Assembly (NCBI GenBank): GCA_025362585.1
Contig: JANYFR010000018.1
Location: 38,895-102,894, forward strand
Direction of reading: 5' to 3'
Length of the DNA stretch: 64,000 nt
Source: Acidimicrobiales bacterium
Lineage (GTDB): Bacteria > Actinomycetota > Acidimicrobiia > Acidimicrobiales > RAAP-2
The position numbers and the translations under genes are program-made. Below, in pieces: positions 42,900-52,714 of this stretch. The notes below the pieces were generated by a model that made no database searches, was not told the origin of the DNA, and saw nothing but the letters and a program-made list of their open reading frames with translations. Position 1 is the first letter of the stretch. The number at the start of each line of letters is the position of its first letter.

Positions 42900-44831
42900 G
42901 TGGCCGAAAGGAAAAAGGGATCCGCCAGCTACGGAGCTAGCGACATTACCGTTCTCGAAGGTCTCGAACCGGTTCGCGTTCGTCCGGGGATGTACATCGG
43001 TTCCACCGGTCCCTCGGGCCTTCATCACTTGGTCTGGGAAGTCGTCGACAACGCTGTCGATGAGGCCATGGCCGGCTACTGCACGCGGATCGACGTGACG
43101 ATCCTGGCCAACGGCCGATGCCGCGTCGTCGACGACGGTCGGGGCATCCCCGTCGAGGAGCACCCCCAGTATCCGGGCAAGTCGGCGGCGGAGATTGTCC
43201 TCACCGTCCTGCACGCGGGCGGAAAGTTCGGGGGCGAGGGCTACAAGGTCTCGGGAGGGTTGCACGGCGTGGGCGTGTCGGTGGTGAACGCGTTGTCCAG
43301 TGAGTTGCTGCTCGAGGTTGACCGCAACGGCGAACACCACGAACTCGTTTTTCGCGACGGTGGCAAGCCCCAAGGCAAATTGCGGGTGACGGGATCGGCA
43401 CCAAGGGGTCGCACTGGTACCACCGTCACCTTCGTACCAGATCCGACCATTTTTGAGGACGTGGACTTCCGAGCTCAGACCATTCTCGAGCGGCTCCAGA
43501 TCATGGCGTTCTTGAATCGTGGTCTCGAAATCCGATTCGTCGACGAGCGTAAGGGTCGGGAGTCAAAGGAGACCTTCAAGTACAACGGTGGCATTGTTGA
43601 CTACGTGCGTCACCTCAACAGCGCCAAGGAGTCGCTCTTTCGCAAGGTTGGATCTTACGAACAGTCCGAGGAGGGACAGGAGGTCGAGGTCGCGTTCCAG
43701 TGGAACACCGGCTACTACGAGAGCATCCACTCGTTCGCGAACGGCATCTCGACGATCGAGGGCGGCATGCACGAGGAGGGTTTTCGCAAGGCCATCACCA
43801 ACGTAGTGAACCGCTACGCGCGAAAGCGGAACCTCTTAAAGGAGAAGGACGAAAACCTGCAGGGCGATGACGTGCGTGAGGGCCTGACGGCGATCATCGC
43901 GGTGCGCCTGGCCGAGCCCCAGTTCGAGGGCCAGACTAAGGGAAAACTCGGCAACGTGTCGATCCGTTCGCTGGTCGAGCGCGCGACGAACGAGAGGCTC
44001 GCCGACTGGCTCGAAGAGAACCCCAAAGAGGGGAGCCAGATCGTCGTGAAGGCGGTACAGGCGTCGCGGGCCCGAATGGCGGCTCAGCAAGCGCGCGCCC
44101 TCACGCGACGAAAGAGTGCGCTCGATGGCGCCGGACTCCCGGGCAAGCTGGTCGACTGCTCGTCCAACGAGCCGCGCGAGTGCGAACTCTTCATTGTGGA
44201 GGGAAACTCCGCCGGCGGCTCCGCCAAGGACGCGCGCAATCCTCGCAACCAGGCAATCCTGCCGATCCGGGGCAAGATCCTCAACGTCGAGAAGGCTCGT
44301 TCCGACAAAATCCTCCGCAACACCGAGATCCAGGCGTTGATTTCGGCGATCGGTGCGGGGGTCGAGGCCGACTTCGATGTCACGAAGATTCGCTACGACA
44401 AGATCATCTTGCTCGCCGACGCCGACGTTGACGGTAGCCACATTCGGACGTTGTTGCTCACGTTCTTCTTTCGTCAAATGACCGAGATGGTGAATAACGG
44501 ACACGTCTACGTTGCCCAGCCACCCCTGTACTCGACTCTCGTTGGCAAGGAGAAGGTCTACTTGCGCGACGACCTTGCCAAGAACACGTTCCTCGTGGAG
44601 CACCCCGACCACCGCAATGACTTCCAGCGCTTGAAGGGCCTTGGCGAGATGGACTTCGACGAACTGCGCGACACCACGATGGACCCGACCAAGCGCGCGC
44701 TGCTTCAGATCACGGTCGAACAGGCGGCCCTCGCTGACGAGGTCTGCTCGATTCTGATGGGCGACGACGTGCCCCAGCGCCGCCACTTCATTCAAACCAA
44801 CGCGAAAGACGTTCGCTTCCTAGACATCTAG
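42900..44831 (+). CDS. gyrB: DNA gyrase subunit B
   Basis: A 643-residue ATPase subunit. The start is the GTG at 42900 (VAERKKGSASYGASDITVLEGLEPVRVRPGMYIG) with GAAAGGAA upstream; the ORF track adds 40 leader residues. The GHKL ATPase has EVVDNAVDEAMAG, DDGRGIPV and GGKFGGEGYKVSGGLHGVGVSVVNALS. The Toprim domain has the EGNSAGGSAKDARN and DADVDGSHI metal-binding motifs, and GDDVPQRRHFIQ closes the protein. No insertion is seen. It is an operon with gyrA (12-bp gap). Confidence 0.97.
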   Translation: MAERKKGSASYGASDITVLEGLEPVRVRPGMYIGSTGPSGLHHLVWEVVDNAVDEAMAGYCTRIDVTILANGRCRVVDDGRGIPVEEHPQYPGKSAAEIVLTVLHAGGKFGGEGYKVSGGLHGVGVSVVNALSSELLLEVDRNGEHHELVFRDGGKPQGKLRVTGSAPRGRTGTTVTFVPDPTIFEDVDFRAQTILERLQIMAFLNRGLEIRFVDERKGRESKETFKYNGGIVDYVRHLNSAKESLFRKVGSYEQSEEGQEVEVAFQWNTGYYESIHSFANGISTIEGGMHEEGFRKAITNVVNRYARKRNLLKEKDENLQGDDVREGLTAIIAVRLAEPQFEGQTKGKLGNVSIRSLVERATNERLADWLEENPKEGSQIVVKAVQASRARMAAQQARALTRRKSALDGAGLPGKLVDCSSNEPRECELFIVEGNSAGGSAKDARNPRNQAILPIRGKILNVEKARSDKILRNTEIQALISAIGAGVEADFDVTKIRYDKIILLADADVDGSHIRTLLLTFFFRQMTEMVNNGHVYVAQPPLYSTLVGKEKVYLRDDLAKNTFLVEHPDHRNDFQRLKGLGEMDFDELRDTTMDPTKRALLQITVEQAALADEVCSILMGDDVPQRRHFIQTNAKDVRFLDI

Positions 44832-44843
44832 GAACGGGAAATC

Positions 44844-47330
44844 ATGGCACGCAAGAGCGACAACATCGGCGCGGGAACTCCGTCGGACGACGACGGCGTG
44901 CTCGGCTACATCGAACCAATCGAAATCAATCTCGAGATGGAGCGCTCATTCCTCGAGTATTCAATGTCCGTCATTGTCTCTCGCGCACTGCCCGACGCCC
45001 GTGACGGGCTGAAGCCCGTGCACCGTCGCATCCTCTACTCAATGTTCGATCAAGGACTGCGCCCGGATCGCCCTTACGCGAAGTGCGCCAAGGTCGTGGG
45101 CGAGGTCATGGGCACCTACCACCCCCACGGTGACAGCGCCATCTACGACGCCCTTGTGCGGATGGTCCAAGACTTTGCGATGCGACACCCCCTGATCAGC
45201 GGACACGGGAACTTCGGGGGTACGGGTCCCGACGAGGGCGCCGCCGCGATGCGCTACACCGAGTGCCGCCTCGCGCCGCTGGCGCTCGAGATGCTCGACT
45301 CGATTGACGAAGAGACCGTTGACTTTGAGCCGAACTACGACAACTCGACCCAGCAGCCGACGGTCCTGCCCTCGCGCTTTCCGAATCTGCTCGTCAACGG
45401 CTCCCAGGGCATCGCGGTAGGCATGGCAACCAAGATTCCTCCGCACAACCTCGGCGAGGTCGTCGACGCGGTTTTGCACCTGCTGGCCAACCCCGACGCC
45501 TCCTCGGATGACCTGATGGCGTTCGTGAAGGGCCCGGATTTTCCTACCGGTGCACAGATTCTCGGACGTCAAGGCATCCTGGACGCCTACCGCACGGGTC
45601 GCGGATCAGTGAAGATGCGCGCCGTCGCGGAGATCGAAGAGTCGGGCAAGGACGTGCGCATCGTGGTAACGGAGTTTCCTTACGAGGTTTCCGTTGAGTC
45701 CGTCGAGGAGAAGATTTACGACCTCGTGAAGAACGGCGACCTCGACGGGATTTCGGCGGTGCAGAACGACTCGGCCGGACGCAAGCCTCGCCTGGTAGTG
45801 AAGTTGAAGCGCGACGCCAACGCCAACGTTGTACTGAACAAGCTCTACAAGAACACCACGCTCCAAACGACGTTCGCCGTGAACATGTTGGCGCTGGTCG
45901 ACGGCGTGCCGCGTACGCTGAACCTCGCCCAGGCGTTGAAGCACTACATCGCCCACCAAGTTGAAGTCGTCACTCGCCGCACGCAGTTCCGACTGCGCAA
46001 GGCCGAGGCCCGCGCCCATATCGTCGAAGGTCTCTTGAAGGCCATTGACATGCTGGATCTGGTGATCACGACGATTCGTGGTTCCGATGATCGCCCCGCC
46101 GCACGCGTGGCCCTCATGGCCCCGCCCTTCGACTTCACCGAGGAGCAGGCCAATCACATCCTGGACATGACGCTGGGCCGGCTGACCCGGCTCGGACGCA
46201 GTGAGCTCGAAGAGGAGATGCGCAAACTCCGAGAGACCATTGCCGAACTGCAGTCGATCCTCGCGAGTGAGTCGAAGCTTCGCGGCGTCATCGCGGCTGA
46301 AATTGCGGCAATCCGCGACAAGTTCGCCAACAAGCGCGTCACCCAGATTGTCAATGACCCGGGCGAGATGGGAATGGAAGACCTGATCACTGATGAGGAC
46401 ATCGTGATCACGATGACGCAGGCCGGCTATGTGAAGTCCGTCGCCGTTGACGCCTTCCGCGTCCAGGGGCGCGGCGGGCGCGGTGTGCAAGGGGCGAAAC
46501 TTCGTGACGAGGACTTCGTCTCCCAGATCGTGCACACGACGACGCACGCCTACCTGTTGCTCTTTTCGAACCGCGGCCGGGTCTTTCGCCTCCGAGGTCA
46601 CGAGATCCCGATGAAGGAACGTACCGCGAAAGGTACCGCGATCGTCAACCTCTTGAACCTGCTCCCGAACGAGTCGATTCAGGCAATCGTTACCACGAAC
46701 GACTTCCCGAAGGACAAGTTCTTGGTCTTCGCGACGGCGAACGGGACCGTAAAAAAGACCGCCTTTAGTGAGTATGACAAGTCGAGACGGGAGGGGTGGA
46801 TCGCCATCAACCTGCGCGACGGCGACGAAGTGGTTCGCGTCGTGGCGACGGGCGGTGACGACGACCTGATGGTCGTCACCTACCGGGGCGCCGCAATCCG
46901 TTTCAACGAAGGTGAAGTTCGAGAGGTGGGGCGCGACTCGATGGGCGTGCGCGGCATACGCCTAAAGGGCGACGACAAGGCGATTGCGCTTGATGTGGTG
47001 CGCGATGAGGCCGACCTCTTCGTCGTGACCGACACGGGGTTCGGCAAACGCGTCAAGACCGAGCGATTCAACCGTCAAGGACGAGGCGGCCAGGGCGTCC
47101 GTGCAATACGGCTCAGCGCGGCGCGAGGTTTTCTGGTGGCGGCGTTCATGGTGCGACTCGACGACGAGGTACTCCTGGCCTCGTCGGGCGGCGTGTTGAT
47201 CCGCACCCCAGTGCGCGAAGTTTCCTCGCAGGGTCGTGACGCCACCGGAGTGCGGGTGATGAACCTCGACGACGGTCACTCCGTGGCAACGGCCGCGGTC
47301 GTGCCCGCGGAAGACGACGTCGAGGTCTAG
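44844..47330 (+). CDS. gyrA: DNA gyrase subunit A
   Basis: An 828-residue breakage-reunion subunit. The catalytic tyrosine is in AAMRYTECRL. The quinolone-resistance region reads YHPHGDSAIYDALVRMVQDF, with Ser and Asp in the wild-type positions. The C-terminal beta-pinwheel includes the GyrA box QGRGGRGVQG, needed for DNA wrapping and negative supercoiling, so this is gyrase and not topoisomerase IV. No intein. Co-transcribed with gyrB. Confidence 0.97.
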   Translation: MARKSDNIGAGTPSDDDGVLGYIEPIEINLEMERSFLEYSMSVIVSRALPDARDGLKPVHRRILYSMFDQGLRPDRPYAKCAKVVGEVMGTYHPHGDSAIYDALVRMVQDFAMRHPLISGHGNFGGTGPDEGAAAMRYTECRLAPLALEMLDSIDEETVDFEPNYDNSTQQPTVLPSRFPNLLVNGSQGIAVGMATKIPPHNLGEVVDAVLHLLANPDASSDDLMAFVKGPDFPTGAQILGRQGILDAYRTGRGSVKMRAVAEIEESGKDVRIVVTEFPYEVSVESVEEKIYDLVKNGDLDGISAVQNDSAGRKPRLVVKLKRDANANVVLNKLYKNTTLQTTFAVNMLALVDGVPRTLNLAQALKHYIAHQVEVVTRRTQFRLRKAEARAHIVEGLLKAIDMLDLVITTIRGSDDRPAARVALMAPPFDFTEEQANHILDMTLGRLTRLGRSELEEEMRKLRETIAELQSILASESKLRGVIAAEIAAIRDKFANKRVTQIVNDPGEMGMEDLITDEDIVITMTQAGYVKSVAVDAFRVQGRGGRGVQGAKLRDEDFVSQIVHTTTHAYLLLFSNRGRVFRLRGHEIPMKERTAKGTAIVNLLNLLPNESIQAIVTTNDFPKDKFLVFATANGTVKKTAFSEYDKSRREGWIAINLRDGDEVVRVVATGGDDDLMVVTYRGAAIRFNEGEVREVGRDSMGVRGIRLKGDDKAIALDVVRDEADLFVVTDTGFGKRVKTERFNRQGRGGQGVRAIRLSAARGFLVAAFMVRLDDEVLLASSGGVLIRTPVREVSSQGRDATGVRVMNLDDGHSVATAAVVPAEDDVEV

Positions 47331-47448
47331 GCGCGGCGTCCGGTCTCGAGCAGTTGCGCCGGAGGACCGCCGCGAGGGCACGTCGTTTTTCTGTCTAGTG
47401 TCGAGCTCGCTGGTGGGCAGCGAACTGAAGAGCCGTATCATTGGGAGC

Positions 47449-47628
47449 ATGACCCCGCTCTTCGCCGTCACCGCGCAACGCTCCCCAGCGGGCGAGGTCG
47501 TGGCCGGGTACGACGCCGTCGACTTACGCGCCATCGCGCGGCGTTATCGGGTCCGGGACCTCGGCGCAGTCGCCCATCCTTCGTCTCGAGACGAACTCGC
47601 GGCCTCCGTCGAGCTGTTAGGCCGCTAA
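47449..47628 (+). CDS. Hypothetical small protein upstream of the ABC-F gene
   Basis: A 59-residue frame from the ATG at 47449 (MTPLFAVTAQRSPAGEVVAGYDAVDLRAIARRYRVRDLGAVAHPSSRDELAASVELLGR). Its stop codon abuts the GTG of the next gene, which suggests coupling. TATCAT lies seven bases before the ATG, which would make the transcript almost leaderless. No known domain. It might be a real small protein or a translated leader. Confidence 0.5.
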   Translation: MTPLFAVTAQRSPAGEVVAGYDAVDLRAIARRYRVRDLGAVAHPSSRDELAASVELLGR

Positions 47629-49227
47629 GTGCTCATAGTTCGTGATTTGGGAATCGAGATTGCCGCGCGACGCATCCTCAACCCCGTCTCCTTCACCGTT
47701 GGCAACGGTGAGAAGGTCGGTCTGGTAGGGCGAAACGGAGCCGGCAAGTCAACGCTCCTGTCCGTGCTGCTCGGCTACCACCCAGAGCACCTGCGCATCA
47801 GTGGCACGGTCCAACACCAGGGAACGCTGAGCCACCTGCCCCAGGAGCCCGTCGCGGGTGGTCTCGGTGTCGAATCGATCGGGCTCAGCCACGTGCTGTC
47901 CGCGCGCGGCCTCGACCAGCTCGACGCGGAGATGCAGCACGCCCGCCACGCCCTCGCGGCCGATCCGACCGAGGAGACGATCGAACGATTCACGGCGCTC
48001 GAGGAGCAGTTCCGCGAGCGGGGCGGCTACGAGGCCGAGTCCGAGGTTTCGCGACTCGCCGCCGGCCTCGGCCTTGAGGAAGATCTCTTGCTCGAGGACC
48101 TCGACTCACTGTCGGGTGGGCAACGACGACGCGTCGACCTGATGCGCGTTCTCTACGAAGAGCCCCAGACCATGGTGCTCGACGAGCCGACGAATCACCT
48201 GGACAAGGCGGCCAAGCGCTGGCTGTTTGACGAACTCGAACGATTTCGGGGGACCGTGCTGGTGATAAGTCACGACCTGCCTCTGCTTGACAAGTCGATC
48301 GACCGAGTACTGGCTCTGCGCGAGGGCCAACTGCGCGAGTACAGGGGCAACTACTCGAAGTTTCTCCAGCTCGAAGAGGAGCGTCGACTGAGCGAAGAGA
48401 AGCTCGCTTCCCACCAGGACCAGCAGATCGACCGACTTTCCAAACTCGCGGACTCCATGCGCGGCCAGACCGAGAAGCGCGCCCGTCTCGCCAAAGTCCT
48501 CGACCGCAAGGTCGAGAAACTCCAGGACACTCGCGTCGAGGTCACGAAGAGGGAGAAGAAGGTCACCTTCCGCCTTCCCGAGCCGCCGCGCAGTGGCGAC
48601 GTGCCCATGACCGTGGAGCACGTGAAGGTGGGCTACGGGTCCCTCGAGGTCCTCAAGGACGTCAGTTTCATAACCCGCCGCGGCGACCGCATCGTGATCG
48701 TCGGCAAAAACGGCGCAGGTAAGTCGTCGATGCTTCGATGCCTGGCTGGCACGCAGAGGGCCCAGACCGGTCTCGTGAAGTTCGGCGCGAACGTGAAGGT
48801 CGGATACTTTGCCCAGGAGAACGAACAGCTGGATTTCGACAAGACCGTACTGGGCAATCTCGACAACGCGACCGTCGTCACTGAAGTGCAGCGGCGATCG
48901 CTGCTGGGCGCCTTTGGCCTGAAGGGTTCGGCGGCCCACCAGATGCCGGGCACGCTGTCGGGCGGGGAGCGCGCGAAGTTGGCCCTGGCGATTCTGGCGT
49001 CGTCGGACGCCAACCTTCTCCTGCTTGACGAACCGACCAACAATCTGGACCCCGCCAGTGTGCTGGCGCTTGGCGACATGATGCGCCAATGGAAGGGCAC
49101 CATTGTCGCAGTAAGTCACGAGCGCGGCTTCGTCGAGACCCTCGAACCGACTCACGTCGTGCTGCTGCCCGAAGAGCTCTTCGACCTGTGGGACGACGAC
49201 TACATGGACCTCATCGAACAGCGCTAA
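47629..49227 (+). CDS. ABC-F family ATPase
   Basis: A 532-residue soluble protein with two ABC domains: Walker A GRNGAGKST and GKNGAGKSS, signatures LSGGQRRR and LSGGERAK, Walker B MVLDEPTNHLD and LLLDEPTNNLD. A charged helical linker (EEERRLSEEKLASHQDQQIDRLSKLADSMRGQTEKRARLAKVLDRKVEKL) plays the P-site-tRNA interaction role in this family. ABC-F proteins act on the ribosome as translation factors or antibiotic-protection proteins; which applies here cannot be told. It starts with GTG directly after the stop of the small ORF. Confidence 0.92.
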   Translation: MLIVRDLGIEIAARRILNPVSFTVGNGEKVGLVGRNGAGKSTLLSVLLGYHPEHLRISGTVQHQGTLSHLPQEPVAGGLGVESIGLSHVLSARGLDQLDAEMQHARHALAADPTEETIERFTALEEQFRERGGYEAESEVSRLAAGLGLEEDLLLEDLDSLSGGQRRRVDLMRVLYEEPQTMVLDEPTNHLDKAAKRWLFDELERFRGTVLVISHDLPLLDKSIDRVLALREGQLREYRGNYSKFLQLEEERRLSEEKLASHQDQQIDRLSKLADSMRGQTEKRARLAKVLDRKVEKLQDTRVEVTKREKKVTFRLPEPPRSGDVPMTVEHVKVGYGSLEVLKDVSFITRRGDRIVIVGKNGAGKSSMLRCLAGTQRAQTGLVKFGANVKVGYFAQENEQLDFDKTVLGNLDNATVVTEVQRRSLLGAFGLKGSAAHQMPGTLSGGERAKLALAILASSDANLLLLDEPTNNLDPASVLALGDMMRQWKGTIVAVSHERGFVETLEPTHVVLLPEELFDLWDDDYMDLIEQR

Positions 49228-49341
49228 CAAATGACATCGGATCAGTCGCGCTGACGGCCCCGACGAGGTTAGGGTGCGCCATGCGCCACTTCCGGAGAAC
49301 GCGTCGTTGGCCGCTTCGACTCTCCACCGAGACGAATCACC

Positions 49342-49998
49342 GTGTGCTTCTCGCCTGAGGGGGATCTCATTGCCGGCGTCGTGGTGGCCGCGATTGGCGT
49401 TGACGCCTGCCTGCATCTGCGTGGACGGGCCGACTATCGGCTAATCGCGACGCTGCCGGTGGTGCTCGGACTGCACCAAGTGGTCGAGACGTTCGTGTGG
49501 TGGAAGCTCCAAGGCCACGTTCCGTCGAGCGTCGGCGTCGTGGCGATGTGGATTTACCTGCTGTTTGCGTTCGTCGTACTGCCCGTGCTCGTTCCCGCCC
49601 TGGTGCTCTGGCACGAACCGGCCGGACCGCGGCGATGGCGCATCGCGCCCTTCATGGTGCTCGGCGTGGGGGTGGCGGCGACGCTGCTCGTGACGATGGT
49701 GGCCGGTCATCCGACGGCCCGGCTCGGTTCGTACCACGTGGCTTACACCATTGGACTCAGGTACGGAATCCTCGTCATCGGTCTCTACATCGTGGCCACC
49801 TGTGGCTCGATGCTCGCCTCGGGGTATCGCGACGTCGTGTGGTTCGGCGCGGCGAATCTGGTGGCGATCGTCGTGCTCGCCCGACTCTGCGCCAACGGCT
49901 TCGCGTCGCTGTGGTGCCTCTACGCGGCGTTGGTGAGCGGGGCCATTGCGATAAGGATCCGTCGGGCCGAGAGGTCGACTCGCCGTGTAGCTATCTGA
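49342..49998 (+). CDS. DUF6629 family membrane protein
   Basis: A 218-residue polytopic protein with about seven membrane helices. It starts with GTG (MCFSPEGDLIAGVVVAAIGVDACLH). The opening MCFS, the conserved LPVVLGLHQVVETFVWWKLQGHV and the even spacing of helices match the DUF6629 family as I know it. Function unknown. No clear ribosome-binding site. It stands alone between the ABC-F gene and the channel-like gene. Confidence 0.78.
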   Translation: MCFSPEGDLIAGVVVAAIGVDACLHLRGRADYRLIATLPVVLGLHQVVETFVWWKLQGHVPSSVGVVAMWIYLLFAFVVLPVLVPALVLWHEPAGPRRWRIAPFMVLGVGVAATLLVTMVAGHPTARLGSYHVAYTIGLRYGILVIGLYIVATCGSMLASGYRDVVWFGAANLVAIVVLARLCANGFASLWCLYAALVSGAIAIRIRRAERSTRRVAI

Positions 49999-50151
49999 CG
50001 TTGAGTCGGCCACGGTGCCCGGTGGTGCTCCGTCGTCGCGCCCGTCGGACCGGTTGTCACGTTCAGTTGGTCGCGAGCGCGGCGATCGAAGCGGCGCGAC
50101 TACGTTATGAGCCACGTCGCCCTGGGGGGCGACCATAGCGGAGGAGTCGAC

Positions 50152-51306
50152 GTGAACTATCTGGCCTTCGTCGTCGGTCTCTTCATCGTGGTCTTGATGG
50201 TCATCAGCGTGCTGTTCATCCTGGTGCTGCCGCGCCGACCAACGGGCCTCCAGCGACTCTCGGTCTTCGTCAATCGAGTGGTCCGGCTCCTCTTTGTGGC
50301 CCTGTCGCGCCTCGCCAAGTCTTACGAAGGGAAGGACGCCATCCTCGCCCCGACCGCTCCCGTGGCGCTGCTGGCCCAACTGCTCTTGTGGGCGGCCGTC
50401 TTGGTCGCGGGCTTCGCCCTAATGCTGGTGCCGACCACCCACTCAATCGTCGATGGACTGATCCAGGCCCTGACGTCACTGTTTACCGTCGGCACCATTC
50501 ACGTTGGCGGACGCGCCAATGTCGCGATTGACATAGCGGCCGGCGCCACGTGGGTCGTCATCGTGGCCCTGCAGATTGCCTACCTGCCCTCGCTGTACAG
50601 CTCGTTCAGTCGCCGCGAGGGACTCGTGACAATGCTCGAGAGTCGGTCGGGAAGTCCGGCGTGGGGGCCGGAGTTGCTGATGCGCCACCAACTGGTCGGG
50701 ATCGTCGACACGTTGCCCGATCTCTACGAGAACTGGGAGGCGTGGGCGGCGGAGGTGACCGAGAGCCACACCACCTATCCAGTGCTGCTGTACTTTCGCT
50801 CACCCGAGCCGTGGCTGTCGTGGATGATTGGCCTGCTCGCGGTGCTCGACGCCGGGGCCATGCAGTTAGCGCTCGCGCCGGCGAGCGCCCCCTCGCAGGC
50901 GCGGCTGTGTCTGCGGATGGGCTTCACGCTGTACAACCGGATCGGCGCATCACAGGGCTGGTCCATCGACCCCGACCCCGACCCCGCGGGTCCCATCGAC
51001 CTCAGTTTCGAAGAGTTCGCGAGCGCCGTCGAACAACTGCGCTCGACCGGGTTCGCGATGGAGCGAACGGCCGAAGAGGCTTGGCCCCACTTCGTGGGTT
51101 GGCGGATCAACTACGAGAACACCGCCTATCGAATGGCCGACCGCTTCACGGCCCCGCCAGCTCCCTGGTCGGGGACGCGACGCCACCTGCGCGCCGGCAC
51201 CGTCGAGCCGCATCGCCCGCCTCATCGGGCTCCCGGTGGAAAAACCCAGCCTTCGCGGATCGGGCCCGAAGTGGTGATTGCGCCTCGACCTCGAAGGGGC
51301 CGCTAG
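50152..51306 (+). CDS. Actinobacterial membrane protein with a degenerate channel-like region
   Basis: A 384-residue protein. I choose the GTG at 50152 (VNYLAFVVGLFIVVLMVISVLFILVLPRR) because GGAGGAG lies 5 bp upstream; the ORF track starts 15 codons earlier. Three or four N-terminal helices include LIQALTSLFTVGTIHVGGRANVAIDIAAGATWVVIVALQIAYLPSLYSSFSRRE. This resembles a two-helix potassium-channel pore module whose filter TVGYG has become TVGTI. The soluble C-terminal part (WAAEVTESHTTYPVLLYFRSPEPWLSWM; LCLRMGF) is conserved in Streptomyces-type proteins of unknown function. Ion conduction is doubtful. Confidence 0.65.
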   Translation: MNYLAFVVGLFIVVLMVISVLFILVLPRRPTGLQRLSVFVNRVVRLLFVALSRLAKSYEGKDAILAPTAPVALLAQLLLWAAVLVAGFALMLVPTTHSIVDGLIQALTSLFTVGTIHVGGRANVAIDIAAGATWVVIVALQIAYLPSLYSSFSRREGLVTMLESRSGSPAWGPELLMRHQLVGIVDTLPDLYENWEAWAAEVTESHTTYPVLLYFRSPEPWLSWMIGLLAVLDAGAMQLALAPASAPSQARLCLRMGFTLYNRIGASQGWSIDPDPDPAGPIDLSFEEFASAVEQLRSTGFAMERTAEEAWPHFVGWRINYENTAYRMADRFTAPPAPWSGTRRHLRAGTVEPHRPPHRAPGGKTQPSRIGPEVVIAPRPRRGR

Positions 51307-51333
51307 CGCCCGGCTCGCCTCGATCGCCCAGAC

Positions 51334-52662
51334 CTAGTAGGCGATCGGATTGGTCTTCACGCTCAAGTGCACGTACGCCGGGTCGATGGCGAGCGTCGTC
51401 CAGGTACTCGTCGAGGTGGTCGCGTCAGCGTTGGTCACGGTGCCCGAGTAGTCGAAGATGGGAAGCAACCACTCGGTTCCGTTCGTCAACGAGTACGACT
51501 GGAGGTGCACGGTGGCCGAGTCCAGCGTCACGTTGACGATGGGTGGGCCGGTCGGCGCCGACGGGTCACTCGACGTCGGGGGTACCGTGTCGGCGGCACT
51601 CGTCGGCGCGCTCGTCGAACCGCCCGTGGGGGTCGGCGTCGTATTCGACGTCATTGGCGTCACGGCGCCCGATCCCGCCAGTGGCAAACCACCGCCCGTC
51701 GCGAAGGAGCTCTGCTGATCCGCGTTCAGGACCGCGACCCCGGCGACCTCGCTCTGCAACGGGTACACCAGGGCTGACGACACGCCAAAGGCGGGACCAG
51801 TGGCGTCAATGACCTGGAGGTTCGTGTCGAAGGTGAACTGCACCGACTGATCGGTCAACGTCCCCTTGACGGCGACGTCGTAGGTCAGGCTGAACTGGTT
51901 CGTCCCGTTCGAGCCCACCGAGACCGAGGACGACGTGACCTGGGGATTGACGACTTGATAGCCGTAGCCGAGTTTCGCCAGGTACTGCTGCGCCGCGGCC
52001 TCAATGGTGCTCGTCGTCGCCGCGCTGACCGGATCGGGTGGCGTGGACGATGTGCTCCCAGTCGCGCTCGTCCCGGTCGCGCCCGGTGTGGAGGAGACCG
52101 AACCCGCGTATTTCGCGTTGGTGGAGAAGTTCCACTGTGGCACTCCGCCAAAGTTGTTGTAGGTGACCGACGACCCCGCGGCATCGGTCACGGTCCAGTA
52201 GGAGTCGTCACCATTGGCGTCGACGGGAGGTCCGCTCAACGCGAAGATGGCCGCGACACGCGATGCCTCGGCCGAGCCGCTGGCCGCGAGGCGCAACTGG
52301 TAGGCGTTGGCACTCGAGCTGCCCGCGCTCAGTCCCGGACCGGCGGTGAACCGGAACTGCTCGTAGATCTTCATCATCGACGTGGCGCCGGGCAACGAGG
52401 AGTGCGACTGGTGGGTACCCCCGATCGCGAGGACCGCGATGCCGGGCCCGGCGGCGTCGAGGGCGGCGATGCCGCCGACGGTCACGAGCGTCGCCAGCGT
52501 GACGGCGCTCGCCATCTTCAACTTGAAGTCGCGCAGCAGGCTGCGTCGTCGAATCGGATACTGGGCCACGATCCTCGAGACCATGGCCTCCGCGTCGCGC
52601 TGGACGTAGGTCGCGCCCCTGGCGGGGTCCGCGGCCACCAGTCGTTCATGAAAGTCACTCAT
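51334..52662 (-). CDS. Membrane-anchored protein paired with the ECF sigma factor
   Basis: A 442-residue protein with a cytoplasmic N-terminus (about 1-50) and one membrane helix (ASAVTLATLVTVGGIAALDAAG, about 51-72). A large extracellular region is rich in Ser, Thr, Ala and Pro, including a low-complexity linker (TPTPTGGSTSAPTSAADTVPPTSSDPSAP). The topology and the position 52 bp after the sigma factor suggest an anti-sigma or sensor role, but the N-terminus has no clear HxxxCxxC zinc anti-sigma motif. Unknown family. GGGAGATGGA precedes the ATG. Confidence 0.65.
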   Translation of the reverse strand: MSDFHERLVAADPARGATYVQRDAEAMVSRIVAQYPIRRRSLLRDFKLKMASAVTLATLVTVGGIAALDAAGPGIAVLAIGGTHQSHSSLPGATSMMKIYEQFRFTAGPGLSAGSSSANAYQLRLAASGSAEASRVAAIFALSGPPVDANGDDSYWTVTDAAGSSVTYNNFGGVPQWNFSTNAKYAGSVSSTPGATGTSATGSTSSTPPDPVSAATTSTIEAAAQQYLAKLGYGYQVVNPQVTSSSVSVGSNGTNQFSLTYDVAVKGTLTDQSVQFTFDTNLQVIDATGPAFGVSSALVYPLQSEVAGVAVLNADQQSSFATGGGLPLAGSGAVTPMTSNTTPTPTGGSTSAPTSAADTVPPTSSDPSAPTGPPIVNVTLDSATVHLQSYSLTNGTEWLLPIFDYSGTVTNADATTSTSTWTTLAIDPAYVHLSVKTNPIAY

Positions 52663-52714
52663 TCCATCTCCCTCGCGTCCCTACCTAGTTCCTGTCGTGA
52701 GCTGCGTCGAACTT

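Noticed and set aside
48106-49416. 436-residue minus-strand ORF opposite the ABC-F gene
   Set aside because: Shadow of the conserved ABC-F gene on the plus strand. The same applies to 43836-44795 and 45606-46601 opposite gyrB and gyrA.
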